From the NCBI GenBank assembly GCA_022649665.1, contig JALCOL010000003.1, forward strand, positions 62,001-126,000: 64,000 bases of DNA, in the 5' to 3' direction. Below the pieces are notes generated by a model that ran no database searches, had not been told where the DNA came from, and worked only from the letters and a program-made list of their open reading frames with translations. Source of the DNA: Enterococcaceae bacterium. GTDB lineage: Bacteria; Bacillota; Bacilli; Lactobacillales; Enterococcaceae. Below, piece by piece: positions 36,119 through 44,362 of the stretch (position 1 is the first letter of the stretch; the number at the start of each line of letters is the position of its first letter). The position numbers and the translations under genes are program-made.

Positions 36119-37052
36119 TCTTATCGGGATCGGCTATCCGAGTATCGATCACATCATCGAAGTCGCACCGCGCCCTGAAATCGGCAAAACGTCGACGATC
36201 GTAAACGATAACAGCGAAAATACGTATTTCGGCGGCTGTGCCGTCAATATCACGTGTCTGATGAGTTCTTTCGGATATGAATGCGGGCTGGCGATGACCG
36301 TCGGCAATGATTTTGAAGCGAGCGGGTTCAAATCCTTCCTGCAGCAAAACGGGATCGCGCTCCAGTTCACGAAAGAAAATCCCGCACTGAAAACTTCCTT
36401 CACGGAACTCATCATGAGCCCGGAAGGCGAGCACATCACATTATTTTATCCGGGTCCGATGAGTCAGAAACATTGGGAACCGTATGACTTTACGCTTTTG
36501 AATCCAAAATACGGTCTTTTGACGATCGGCGAGCTGAACGGCAATACGCAGTTTTTAGACGAGTGCCTTGCTAAAAAAATCCCGCTGATCTTCAGCATGA
36601 AAGGCGACTACCGTTCGCTCGGTTTTGATTATTTGAAAAAAGTCTTTGAGACGGCCGAGCTTTTGTTCATGAATCAAGCGGAGTACCGCCAGCTTGATGA
36701 ATATCTGCCGAATAAAGTGCTCGCTTCGCTAAAGAACGGTGTCACAAAAGCCGTGATCGTTACCAATGGCAAATGCGGCAGTACGATCTATACTGCGGAG
36801 AAAAACTATTTGATCCCGGCTGCTCAAACGATCGTCAAAGATCCGGCGGGCGGCGGCGACGCTTATGTCGCCGGCTTTTTAGCAATGTATCTAGGCGGAA
36901 AAGATTGGCAAGAGTGCGGAATGGCCGGTGCAGTTCTGGCATCGTTCATTATTGAAGAATTCGGCTGCTTGACGAATATCCCAACGATCGAAGCATTCAA
37001 GCACCGTTTAGCGGAAAGGAAACTATCATGGCGGAAAAAACACTCTATCTAG
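36102..37052 (+). CDS. PfkB-family carbohydrate/nucleoside kinase
   Basis: A 316-residue ribokinase-like kinase. The start is TTG 36102 (KKAYDLIGIGYPSIDHII), inside the preceding gene, with GGGGG upstream; a much longer open frame is a shadow of that gene. YFGGCAVNIT is the PfkB N-terminal signature and DPAGGGDAYVAGFLAMY the C-terminal one, with GGGD where most members have GAGD. It could phosphorylate a nucleoside, ribose or ribose-1-phosphate. The overlap with the nucleoside phosphorylase gene (25 bases) suggests successive steps. Confidence 0.85.
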   Translation: MKKAYDLIGIGYPSIDHIIEVAPRPEIGKTSTIVNDNSENTYFGGCAVNITCLMSSFGYECGLAMTVGNDFEASGFKSFLQQNGIALQFTKENPALKTSFTELIMSPEGEHITLFYPGPMSQKHWEPYDFTLLNPKYGLLTIGELNGNTQFLDECLAKKIPLIFSMKGDYRSLGFDYLKKVFETAELLFMNQAEYRQLDEYLPNKVLASLKNGVTKAVIVTNGKCGSTIYTAEKNYLIPAAQTIVKDPAGGGDAYVAGFLAMYLGGKDWQECGMAGAVLASFIIEEFGCLTNIPTIEAFKHRLAERKLSWRKKHSI

Positions 37053-37786
37053 AATTGACGAATGAAAATACCGCGCCTTACGTCATATTTTCAGGCGATC
37101 CGCGGCGAGTCGAAAAAATCATCACCCAACTGGACTCCTATGAAAAAATCGCGGTGAATCGTGAATTCCATACGTATACCGGTCTCTATCACGGTGTCCC
37201 GGTCACGGTGTCTTCGACGGGGATCGGCGGACCGTCCGCTGCGATCGCACTCGAAGAATTTTTTGAAACCGGGATCAAAGTTGCAGTCCGCTTGGGAACG
37301 GTGATGGGCTTGAAAGACAACCTCGGCAAATTTTTAGTACCGAGCGCGGCGGTGCGAAAAGAAAAAACCAGTGAAAATTATGTCGAGCTCGGCTATCCGG
37401 CCGTCGCTGACTTCACGCTGCTCCAGCTGATGAACGAGAGTATTCAGAAAAACGGCCGCATCGCTGATAACGGGATCGTCTATTCGACCGACGGCTACTA
37501 TACCGAAATGAAAGAATCACGTTTATCGAAAAAGCTCGGCGGCGATGCTGTCCAGCGAATGCAGGAACTCGTGAAATACAATATCAGCGGAATGGACATG
37601 GAGACCGCAACGCTCCTCACGCTCGGCAATTTGATGGGCATCAAAGCCTGCTCAGTGACCCTTGCGACGGTCACGAATAATTTAGAAACAAAACTTGCCC
37701 CAAGCAAGCGGATCCACGAAGAGGAAGTCTTGGCGAAAATCGTTTTAGACGGGATCGCCGCTTATCATGAAAGCCAGGTGGACTAA
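37028..37786 (+). CDS. Nucleoside phosphorylase, uridine phosphorylase-like
   Basis: A 252-residue NP-I family enzyme that splits a nucleoside with phosphate into base and (deoxy)ribose-1-phosphate. FSGDPRRVEKI is the phosphate site, VSSTGIGGPSAAIALEE and VRLGTVMGL the ribose/base region, and ISGMDMETATLL the conserved Glu contacting the 2'-OH. Typical Udp enzymes have Gly-Thr-x-Gly at VRLGTVMG, so specificity may differ. It lies amid the transporter, kinase and hydrolase genes. Confidence 0.88.
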   Translation: MAEKTLYLELTNENTAPYVIFSGDPRRVEKIITQLDSYEKIAVNREFHTYTGLYHGVPVTVSSTGIGGPSAAIALEEFFETGIKVAVRLGTVMGLKDNLGKFLVPSAAVRKEKTSENYVELGYPAVADFTLLQLMNESIQKNGRIADNGIVYSTDGYYTEMKESRLSKKLGGDAVQRMQELVKYNISGMDMETATLLTLGNLMGIKACSVTLATVTNNLETKLAPSKRIHEEEVLAKIVLDGIAAYHESQVD

Positions 37787-37787
37787 A

Positions 37788-38570
37788 GTGAACAGCACTA
37801 CCGAAAAAATGATCATCGGGATGGTCCACTTGGATCCGCTGCCGGGGACCCCGCTCTTTAGCGATAATTTGGCGGACGTTTATCAAAAGGCGCTGAATGA
37901 TGCGGAAGCGCTGGCGGCCGGCGGGATCACGGCGTTGATGATCGAAAACGCCGGCGACATTCCCTATCCGAAAAAATTGGCAGCGGTCCAAACTGCTTGC
38001 CTGGCTGCGATCACAAAGACGATCAAAGACCGCACCCAGCTGCCGGTCGGGATCGATGCAGCCTTTTGCGACTATGAAGCTGCGTTAGCGAGTGCCATGG
38101 CGGCGGGGGCCGACTTTATCCGGCTGGCTGTATTCAGCGACTCGGTCTTGACGGCGAGCGGTCTTTTGGAGGCTTGCGCCGAAAAAGCGCTGCGCTGCCG
38201 CAAGATGATCGGGGCGGAGAATATTAAGATCTATGCAGATATCCAAGTAAAATACAGTCATCTGCTGATCCCGGAGCTGTCGATCGAAGAATCGGCAAAA
38301 AATGCGCAAGCGAGTCTAGCGGATGGGATCATCGTGACCGGGGCTTATTCAGGCAACGAGACGCCGCTTGCGGTCGTTCAGCGAGTGAAAAAAGTTGTCG
38401 ATCTGCCGGTCTTCATCGGCAGCGGCCTCTCAGAAGAAAACGTGAAAGCGCAAATGCAGATCGCTGATGGAGCGATCGTCGGGACAAGTTTGAAATCGGT
38501 CGAACATGGCCAAGCCGTGATCGATCAGAAAAAAGTCGAAAGATTAATGAACCATTTGAGAGGAGAATAG
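37788..38570 (+). CDS. BtpA/SgcQ family TIM-barrel protein
   Basis: A 260-residue protein of the BtpA family (PF03437). The opening MIIGMVHLDPLPGTP, GADFIRLAVFSDS and the closing FIGSGLSEENVKAQMQIADG fit a TIM barrel with a C-terminal phosphate-binding loop. GTG 37788 is preferred, with AGGTGG eight bases upstream; an ATG at 37767 lies within the previous gene. BtpA was named from cyanobacterial photosystem I assembly, but members in operons such as sgc suggest a sugar-phosphate enzyme. Here it may be an isomerase or aldolase; that is inference. Confidence 0.82.
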   Translation: MNSTTEKMIIGMVHLDPLPGTPLFSDNLADVYQKALNDAEALAAGGITALMIENAGDIPYPKKLAAVQTACLAAITKTIKDRTQLPVGIDAAFCDYEAALASAMAAGADFIRLAVFSDSVLTASGLLEACAEKALRCRKMIGAENIKIYADIQVKYSHLLIPELSIEESAKNAQASLADGIIVTGAYSGNETPLAVVQRVKKVVDLPVFIGSGLSEENVKAQMQIADGAIVGTSLKSVEHGQAVIDQKKVERLMNHLRGE

Positions 38571-38572
38571 CT

Positions 38573-39736
38573 ATGCTACCCATGCGTCCAATGAAATTAG
38601 GCGGCGATTATCTGATTTTTGGAGAAAATTCGTTAGAGTATTTAGCGCAATTGGAAGGTCCGCGAAAAAAAGCGTTTCTCGTATTAGGCGGTAATTTTCT
38701 GGCAAGATCCGGCGAATTGCAAAAAATCGAAGATATTTTGACCGCAGCCGGCTTCAAAACGGAAACGTTCGACGGCGTGGAGCCTGAACCATCAATCACG
38801 ACGGTCCAAAAAGGCGCCGAAAAAATGCTGGCGTTCGAACCGGACTGGATCATCGCGATCGGCGGCGGGTCAGTCATGGATGCGGCCAAAGGAATGTGGA
38901 TCTTATATGAACATCCGGAGTTGAAGAGCATCGCTGACATCACGAGTCCGATCCCGAAACTGCGCAAAAAAGCGCGGATGGTCAACATCCCGACTTCAAG
39001 CGGCACCGGCAGCGAGGTCAGCCGTTCGATCGTGATCACTGACCCGGCGACTCATGTCAAGCACGGGATCGGCGACATGGAAATGATGCCGGACATCGCG
39101 ATCTTAGAGCCGAAGCTGACAGTCAGTCTGCCGAAGAAAATGACGGCTGCGACCGGGATGGACGCTTTGACCCATGCGATCGAAGCGCGGGTTTCTCGCC
39201 GAGCCAATCCGTTAGCAGACACACTTGCAGACCGTGCGATCGTCGACGTCGTCCAAAATATCCAAACAGCTTATAATGAACCGGAAAATCTGGCAGCGCG
39301 CGAGAAGATGCAAGTAGCGGCGATGATCGCCGGGATCGCTTTTACGAATGTATCGCTTGGGATCGCTCACAGTTTGGCGCACGCCGCGGGCGGAAAATTT
39401 GGCGTTCCGCACGGGACAGCAAATGCGGTGATCCTGCCGTATGTGATCAAATTCAATTCGCAAGATGAACGCGCGAAGAAGATCTATGAAGAGATCGCAA
39501 AGATGCTCGGTGTTTCTTCATTAACGGACAAGATCGATGAGTTGAACCGTTCGATGGCGATCCCGCAAACCTTACAGCCGCTCATTCAAGATGATGCCGC
39601 TTATGATGCGATGATCCCAACGCTGGCAGCACTTGCCAAAGCAGACGGCTGTACAAAAACAAATCCGATCATCCCGTCCGTTGAGACATTTGAAAAACTA
39701 TTTCAACAGGTATATTATGGGGGTGAAATCGCTTAA
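38573..39736 (+). CDS. Iron-containing alcohol dehydrogenase
   Basis: A 387-residue group III dehydrogenase. AIGGGSVMDAAKGM is the NAD(P)-binding loop, IPTSSGTGSEVSR the classic signature, and GMDALTHAIEA with HSLAHAAGGKFGVPHGTANA supply the metal-binding His and Asp residues. It probably reduces an aldehyde released in this pathway, or oxidises an alcohol group on the substrate. AGAGGAGA precedes ATG 38573; it follows the BtpA-like gene by two bases and its stop overlaps the TrpA-like start. Confidence 0.9.
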   Translation: MLPMRPMKLGGDYLIFGENSLEYLAQLEGPRKKAFLVLGGNFLARSGELQKIEDILTAAGFKTETFDGVEPEPSITTVQKGAEKMLAFEPDWIIAIGGGSVMDAAKGMWILYEHPELKSIADITSPIPKLRKKARMVNIPTSSGTGSEVSRSIVITDPATHVKHGIGDMEMMPDIAILEPKLTVSLPKKMTAATGMDALTHAIEARVSRRANPLADTLADRAIVDVVQNIQTAYNEPENLAAREKMQVAAMIAGIAFTNVSLGIAHSLAHAAGGKFGVPHGTANAVILPYVIKFNSQDERAKKIYEEIAKMLGVSSLTDKIDELNRSMAIPQTLQPLIQDDAAYDAMIPTLAALAKADGCTKTNPIIPSVETFEKLFQQVYYGGEIA

Positions 39737-40458
39737 TGGACATCATCTGCTACTTGTCAAACGGCTATCCGACGCATGAAAAGACGCTGGAAAATGCCGC
39801 AAATTATGTGCGCGGCGGCTGTGACATCATCGAAGTTGATCTGCCGACTTCAAACCCTTTTTTAGACAATGAGCTGATCCAAAACCGGATGATCAAGTCA
39901 TACGCGAAAGATCCTGAATTGACTTCACAAGCCCAAACGTTTTTTGATTTGCGGAAGAAGTTTCCGCAGCAGCGATTGTTCGCTCTTTGTTATGAAGCGA
40001 CGATCATCTCTTTTGGCGTGGAGAACTTCCGCGCGCTCGTCCAAGATGCGGCCGTTGAAGCGGTGATCCTCGTCGGGCCCAAAGACAATACAGTCAAAAA
40101 TCAATTGATCGCTTCAGGGATCCGCGTAGCAAGCTTTATTCCTTTCGATCTGCCGGAAAAAGAGATCCAGCTGGCGAAAGAATCGAACGGATTCGTATAT
40201 CTGCAAGCGAAATCAAGCGGCGAAACGAGGCCGGGGATCGATACGCTGAAAAAGGCGATCGCTTATCTGCGCGATACCGCCGCGATCACTCAAAAAATCT
40301 ACTGCGGAATGGGGATCGCGACGCCGGAAGACATCAAGATGGTCAAAGAAGCTGGCGGAGACGGCGCCTTCATCGGCAGCGGACTATTAAAAAAAGAAGA
40401 TGACCCTGCACAAATGGTCGAATATCTTCAACGCTTGAAAAATGCAGCACGAAAGTAA
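39736..40458 (+). CDS. TrpA-like TIM-barrel lyase, outside any trp operon
   Basis: A 240-residue protein clearly related to tryptophan synthase alpha chain. CDIIEVDLPTSNPFLDNEL aligns with the TrpA segment holding catalytic Glu49 and Asp60, and both are kept. The phosphate loops GMGIATPEDIK and GAFIGSGLLKK also match. TrpA performs retro-aldol release of glyceraldehyde-3-phosphate, so a similar C-C cleavage of a phosphorylated sugar derivative is plausible here. No trpB or other trp gene is present, and the gene is welded to a nucleoside cluster by a one-base overlap with the dehydrogenase. Confidence 0.85.
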   Translation: MDIICYLSNGYPTHEKTLENAANYVRGGCDIIEVDLPTSNPFLDNELIQNRMIKSYAKDPELTSQAQTFFDLRKKFPQQRLFALCYEATIISFGVENFRALVQDAAVEAVILVGPKDNTVKNQLIASGIRVASFIPFDLPEKEIQLAKESNGFVYLQAKSSGETRPGIDTLKKAIAYLRDTAAITQKIYCGMGIATPEDIKMVKEAGGDGAFIGSGLLKKEDDPAQMVEYLQRLKNAARK

Positions 40459-40514
40459 GTCTCGCCATATCTTGATCGTTTCCATTCACATCGCTTCTGG
40501 AGGAGGTTAGCAAC

Positions 40515-41255
40515 ATGTTCACCAGTTCATCGCCGTTATATGTGCAGCTGAAAAACTATATACTCCAATATATCGAGAGTGAATTGCATTATAATGACCA
40601 AATTCCTTCAGAGTTTTCGTTGATGGAAAAATATTGCGTCAGCCGGACCACCGTCCGCAAAGCGATCGACGAATTGGTCAAAGAAGGAAAGTTGTATAAA
40701 AAACAAGGGCTTGGAACATATGTTGCCGGGAAAAAAATCGAACAAGGACTAGTCGATCTTTCCAGCTATACATATGAACTCAAGAAACTTGGATTTGAGC
40801 CGCACTATAAGCTCATTTTAGAAACAGTTGAACCGGCTAATGTCTCTGTCGCGTCCAACCTGCATTTGACGATCAGCGAAGATGTCTTTCATCTGGAGCG
40901 GATCAGTATCGTGGAGGGGGCACCATTGAACTTTACGCATAGCTTTATCCCTTATAAATATGTCCCGGGGATCGAAAGCCACGACTTTTCAAAAGAATCG
41001 CTCTATGCAGTTTTGAAAGAACAATACCAGATCAGTTTGACAAAATCGATCCGCAGCATCGAAGCGATCCTATGTAATGAAGAGCTGGCGGAAAAGCTTG
41101 AGATCGAAGAGGGCCGGGCGCTTTTGAAATTCAACGGGCAGGTGACCGGTCGCTTGAATACCGGCGAGGAAGTAATGCTTGAGTATTTTAAAACGTTTTA
41201 CCGTACCGATAAAGTCAAATTTTATGTCGCCCAAACGAGTAACCTTCACTCATGA
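40515..41255 (+). CDS. GntR/HutC-family regulator of the nucleoside cluster
   Basis: A 246-residue repressor-type protein. Residues 1-70 are the GntR winged helix (PLYVQLKNYILQYIES, IPSEFSLMEKYCVSRTTVRKAIDEL), the rest a UTRA effector domain (HLERISIVEGAPLNFTHSFIP). Effectors of UTRA regulators are commonly sugar phosphates or pathway intermediates. GGAGGAGG precedes ATG 40515. It is the last gene of the cluster, 56 bases after the TrpA-like gene, and may bind the inverted repeat at 30872-30886. Confidence 0.9.
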   Translation: MFTSSSPLYVQLKNYILQYIESELHYNDQIPSEFSLMEKYCVSRTTVRKAIDELVKEGKLYKKQGLGTYVAGKKIEQGLVDLSSYTYELKKLGFEPHYKLILETVEPANVSVASNLHLTISEDVFHLERISIVEGAPLNFTHSFIPYKYVPGIESHDFSKESLYAVLKEQYQISLTKSIRSIEAILCNEELAEKLEIEEGRALLKFNGQVTGRLNTGEEVMLEYFKTFYRTDKVKFYVAQTSNLHS

Positions 41256-41264
41256 GGGGCCGAT

Positions 41265-41307
41265 AAAAAAGCAGCGAAGCCAGTTACTTAGGCTTCGCTG
41301 CTTTTTT
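41265..41307. terminator. Bidirectional terminator between GntR and flavodoxin genes
   Basis: AAAAAAGCAGCGAAGCC pairs with GGCTTCGCTGCTTTTTT around a 9-base loop, with T-runs on both sides. Its right arm includes the last codons of the minus-strand flavodoxin gene. Confidence 0.93.
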
Positions 41308-41749
41308 GCTGGATGAGCAGCTGATAAAAAGCGTTTGCTTCTGTCAGATCTTTTTCATTTGGGCGATGTTTGTTCGTTCCGCCGATCAACTTGAACGGTC
41401 CAAAAGTATCCCAGCCGACGCATGAATAAACGCCGAGGAGTTTTGCCCCTTTTTCGGCGATGATATTTTTCAGTTCATCGGGATATCGCTTACTCTTTTT
41501 TCCGCAAGTATATATCAAAAAGACCGTATCGTTGCGCTTCAGATCCGTTTTTGCCGCTTGGACGACCGTTTTATGGAATTTAGAAAAGTAGATTCCCGAA
41601 GCGAAGCCAATCAAATCGTAGCTGGATAGATCGATCCCGTCGGCTTTTTCAGCCTCGATCAATGTGACCGCAGGATCTTGGGCGATTTTATCAAGCAGCT
41701 TTTTGGTATTGCCATGATGTCCAGAATAATAGATGATCGCAGTTTTCAT
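41288..41749 (-). CDS. Flavodoxin-like protein
   Basis: A 153-residue flavodoxin-fold protein. YYSGHHGNTKKLLDKIA is the FMN phosphate loop and GFASGIYFSKFH the flavin-contact segment; FLIYTCGKKSK and GWDTFGPFKLIGGTNKHRP lie in later loops. It is related in size and fold to the flavodoxin at 10771 but not close in sequence. AAAGGGTG lies before ATG 41749. Single gene; redox partner unknown. Confidence 0.85.
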   Translation of the reverse strand: MKTAIIYYSGHHGNTKKLLDKIAQDPAVTLIEAEKADGIDLSSYDLIGFASGIYFSKFHKTVVQAAKTDLKRNDTVFLIYTCGKKSKRYPDELKNIIAEKGAKLLGVYSCVGWDTFGPFKLIGGTNKHRPNEKDLTEANAFYQLLIQQKSSEA

Positions 41750-41834
41750 TTTCGGCGCACCCTTTCACAAAATTGCGTGACTTTTCTTTTATGATAGGGC
41801 GAAGCGGCATAGAAAACAAATATAAAGCATGCAC

Positions 41835-42980
41835 TTAAACGGCGTTTTTTCGCCGGAATCGTACTGAGAAGAGCAATACAGCAGCAAAAATAACGGCAAA
41901 GACCGCGAACGGCGCCTTAAGCGTAGTGCTGCCGGAAAGTTTGTCGATCAGCGCCATCGAGATCGCTGAGAAGAAATTGCCGAAGTTGCAGCCGATAAAA
42001 ATCAGCGAAGTCGCGGTGGTCACGGTCGTCGGATCGGTGAATCTTTCAATATTGTCAAAAATATACGGCAGGCACCACGCACCCGAGAAACTGGCAAAAA
42101 ACAAGCCGATCAAAAGCATCAGGACGCTGTTGCCGGAGAAAAAGAAAAACAGATTGCCGCTGATGATCGTCAGAATACCGATATAAAATGTCCCGACATT
42201 CAAATAGCGGTAGGCGAAGCCGAAAGCAAACCCTGCCAAGATCCCGGCGAGCGGCGTCAATGAAAGATACAGGCTGGCGTGGATGTTCGGGTCGATAGCT
42301 TTTGCGATCGCCGCAAAACGGATCGAAACTGCGATTTGGTTCAGCACTAAAAGCAGCGAAAAAAGGACCAATAAAAATACCCGCGGGTCCAAACGGCTTT
42401 TTTTCTCGTTGACCGGTCTTTTTTCCAGTTCAAGCGCCGGAACACGCCACGCGAACAAAACCGCCAGCGGCAGTGCGACCGCATAGACTAAAAACGAATA
42501 GTTCCAGCGGGTATTCACGAGGACCCCTGCCAGAAAAATCAAGACCATTTGCCCGAGGGACTCCATCGAGTTGCGGATCCCGAGCATCGCGGCCCGAATG
42601 CTGCCGTTATAAAGCAGGTTGATGTAGCTGACGGCGAGCGAATTGAACAGGCCGATCCCGATCCCGAGCAGGATCCGGCTGAATAAGATCATTGCATAAT
42701 GATCGGATACTGCCGGCAGACTGCCGCCGATCCCGACAAAGGTCAAGCCGAGGATGACGGAGGTCTTCATGCCGATCTTCTCAGCGATCGCGTTTGAGAA
42801 GTAGATGAATGTGACGATCATGATGCTCGGCAAGGTGCCGATAAATTCTGCCTGGCTTTCTGTGATCCCCAGCGCATCGCGGATCTGCGGGATCACGCCA
42901 TTGATCGCTTGCGAGCTGGTCAGCATCATCGAGATCAATAAGATCGCCGATTTCGTCAGCAGACTGTTGGTATTTTTCAA
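41835..42980 (-). CDS. MFS transporter
   Basis: A 381-residue major facilitator with about 12 membrane helices, including FSNAIAEKIGMKTSV between helices 2 and 3 and RILLGIGIGLFNSLAVSY in helix 4. Small-molecule exporters of this type are common; the substrate is not predictable. The start is TTG 42980 with AAGGGATGG upstream; no in-frame ATG fits. It is divergent from a nitroreductase gene, the two starts lying 172 bases apart. Confidence 0.8.
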   Translation of the reverse strand: MKNTNSLLTKSAILLISMMLTSSQAINGVIPQIRDALGITESQAEFIGTLPSIMIVTFIYFSNAIAEKIGMKTSVILGLTFVGIGGSLPAVSDHYAMILFSRILLGIGIGLFNSLAVSYINLLYNGSIRAAMLGIRNSMESLGQMVLIFLAGVLVNTRWNYSFLVYAVALPLAVLFAWRVPALELEKRPVNEKKSRLDPRVFLLVLFSLLLVLNQIAVSIRFAAIAKAIDPNIHASLYLSLTPLAGILAGFAFGFAYRYLNVGTFYIGILTIISGNLFFFFSGNSVLMLLIGLFFASFSGAWCLPYIFDNIERFTDPTTVTTATSLIFIGCNFGNFFSAISMALIDKLSGSTTLKAPFAVFAVIFAAVLLFSVRFRRKNAV

Positions 42981-43152
42981 AAATATTCCATCCCTTCGTT
43001 CAAAAAACTCTTCTTAGTGATTATAACATTTTCTGCCACTGCTTTTGAATGTATGCAAATGTTTGTCTATCTAATAATCAGCGTTATAATAAGAGTGTCG
43101 AGATTGTAAAGAAAATCACAAACATGAACACCCAGATGAGGAGGAATTCGAG

Positions 43153-43677
43153 ATGGACTTTTTTAACGTAGTGGAACGTCGCGGGAGTTACCGGGAAGAA
43201 TTTGCGCAGGAAGCGGTCCCGAAAGAAACAATCGAAAAAATGGTCAGTGCTGCCCAAAAAGCGCCTTCCGGCTATAACGGCCAGACAACGAGTTTTATCG
43301 CGATCACGGAGGCTGGGCTGCGCCAAAAAATCAGCGGCATCCTGCCGACTCCGGCGGTGAAAACGGCGCCGCTGCTTTTGGCTGTCATCACAGAAAAAAT
43401 CGTTTATCATGATGATTTGGTTTTTGAAATGCAAAACTACGGAGCAGCGACCGAAAATCTAATGCTCGCGATCACTGATCTGGGCTATGCCGGTGTTTGG
43501 ATGGATGGGGATACCGAGCTTGCCGACCGAAAATCACAGACCTTTGAAAAGCTGCTCAAACTCCCGGAAAAATATACGCTGCGGGCGATCATTCCGGTCG
43601 GCAAACCGCTGAAGGAAGTTACGCAAAAACCGAAAAAAGAACTCTCAGCGATCTTGCACTGGCAGACCTTCGAATGA
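43153..43677 (+). CDS. Nitroreductase family protein
   Basis: A 174-residue FMN-dependent oxidoreductase. ERRGSYREEF and AAQKAPSGYNGQTTSF are the FMN-binding blocks, and NYGAATENLMLAITDLGYAGVWM the central helix of the family; IIPVGKP precedes the end. AGGAGGAA lies before ATG 43153. It is shorter than classical nitroreductases and related in type to the gene at 45871. The physiological substrate is unknown. Confidence 0.85.
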   Translation: MDFFNVVERRGSYREEFAQEAVPKETIEKMVSAAQKAPSGYNGQTTSFIAITEAGLRQKISGILPTPAVKTAPLLLAVITEKIVYHDDLVFEMQNYGAATENLMLAITDLGYAGVWMDGDTELADRKSQTFEKLLKLPEKYTLRAIIPVGKPLKEVTQKPKKELSAILHWQTFE

Positions 43678-43707
43678 TCGTCTTTTCACCGGTTCTCCTC
43701 TGTAAAG

Positions 43708-43736
43708 TTGAATAAGAAACAAAAACTTACTATAAT
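43708..43736 (+). promoter_or_regulatory. Promoter of the MarR gene
   Basis: TTGAAT (43708-43713), 17-base spacer, TATAAT (43731-43736). Confidence 0.75.
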
Positions 43737-43764
43737 GTAGACAGTCACAAGGGGGAATCGTTGA

Positions 43765-44235
43765 ATGGACAAAGAAGCACTCTTGAGCGAGCAGGTCGGA
43801 GATCTTTATAATAAATTAAGCTGGCTGAACCGCTTGAAATTAGCCGATCAGCTGAAAGGCATGAATCCGTCCGAAGTGCATTTGATCGAAGCGATCGAAA
43901 AGTTCCCTGAGCTGAATATGACCGGGTTGGCGGAACATTTTTACTTGACAAAGGGCGCTGTCAGCAAGATCGTGCGCAAGCTCGTAAAAAAAGAGATGAT
44001 CACCGGCTACCATAAGCCTGCGAACAAAAAAGAAATCTTTTTCAAATTGACCGCGAAAGGCCGCCGCGTTTTTGCGATCCACGAGCGTTTGGATCAAGAG
44101 TTTCGCGACCGTGACCGCGTTGTCTATGATGAAGTCTCCGATGCTGATTTTCAAAAGCTGCTGCATTTTGTCGAATTGTACAATCAGCATTTGGATCGTG
44201 AAATAGAAAAACAGCGGCAGAGTGAAATAAAATAG
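43765..44235 (+). CDS. MarR family regulator
   Basis: A 156-residue winged-helix regulator. LNMTGLAEHFYLTKGAVSKIVRKLVKK is the recognition HTH and EIFFKLTAKGRRVFAIHE the wing, flanked by dimerisation helices. AGGGGGAA precedes ATG 43765. It lies just before the DHA2-type efflux gene, whose promoter carries a palindrome, so it likely represses that pump until an antimicrobial or phenolic ligand binds. It has its own promoter and terminator. Confidence 0.88.
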   Translation: MDKEALLSEQVGDLYNKLSWLNRLKLADQLKGMNPSEVHLIEAIEKFPELNMTGLAEHFYLTKGAVSKIVRKLVKKEMITGYHKPANKKEIFFKLTAKGRRVFAIHERLDQEFRDRDRVVYDEVSDADFQKLLHFVELYNQHLDREIEKQRQSEIK

Positions 44236-44238
44236 CAG

Positions 44239-44273
44239 CAAAAAACTCTCGGAATGATTCGGGAGTTTTTTTA
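44239..44273 (+). terminator. Terminator of the MarR gene
   Basis: AAAAAACTC pairs with GAGTTTTTTT around a TCGG...CCGG-type inner loop. Confidence 0.88.
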
Positions 44274-44287
44274 TTCGCATATTATTG

Positions 44288-44332
44288 TTGACAAGGAAAC
44301 TATATGGTGATATTATTTCCTAGGAAACTAAA
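44288..44332 (+). promoter_or_regulatory. Promoter and MarR-type operator of the efflux gene
   Basis: TTGACA (44288-44293), 17-base spacer, TATTAT (44311-44316). The palindrome TTTCCTAGGAAA (44317-44328), extended by AT and CT arms, abuts the -10 and covers the start site; GGAAACTA also occurs at 44295-44302. This fits repression by the MarR protein encoded upstream. Confidence 0.7.
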
Positions 44333-44362
44333 TATACAAATAAATCGAAAGGTGACTTTTAT

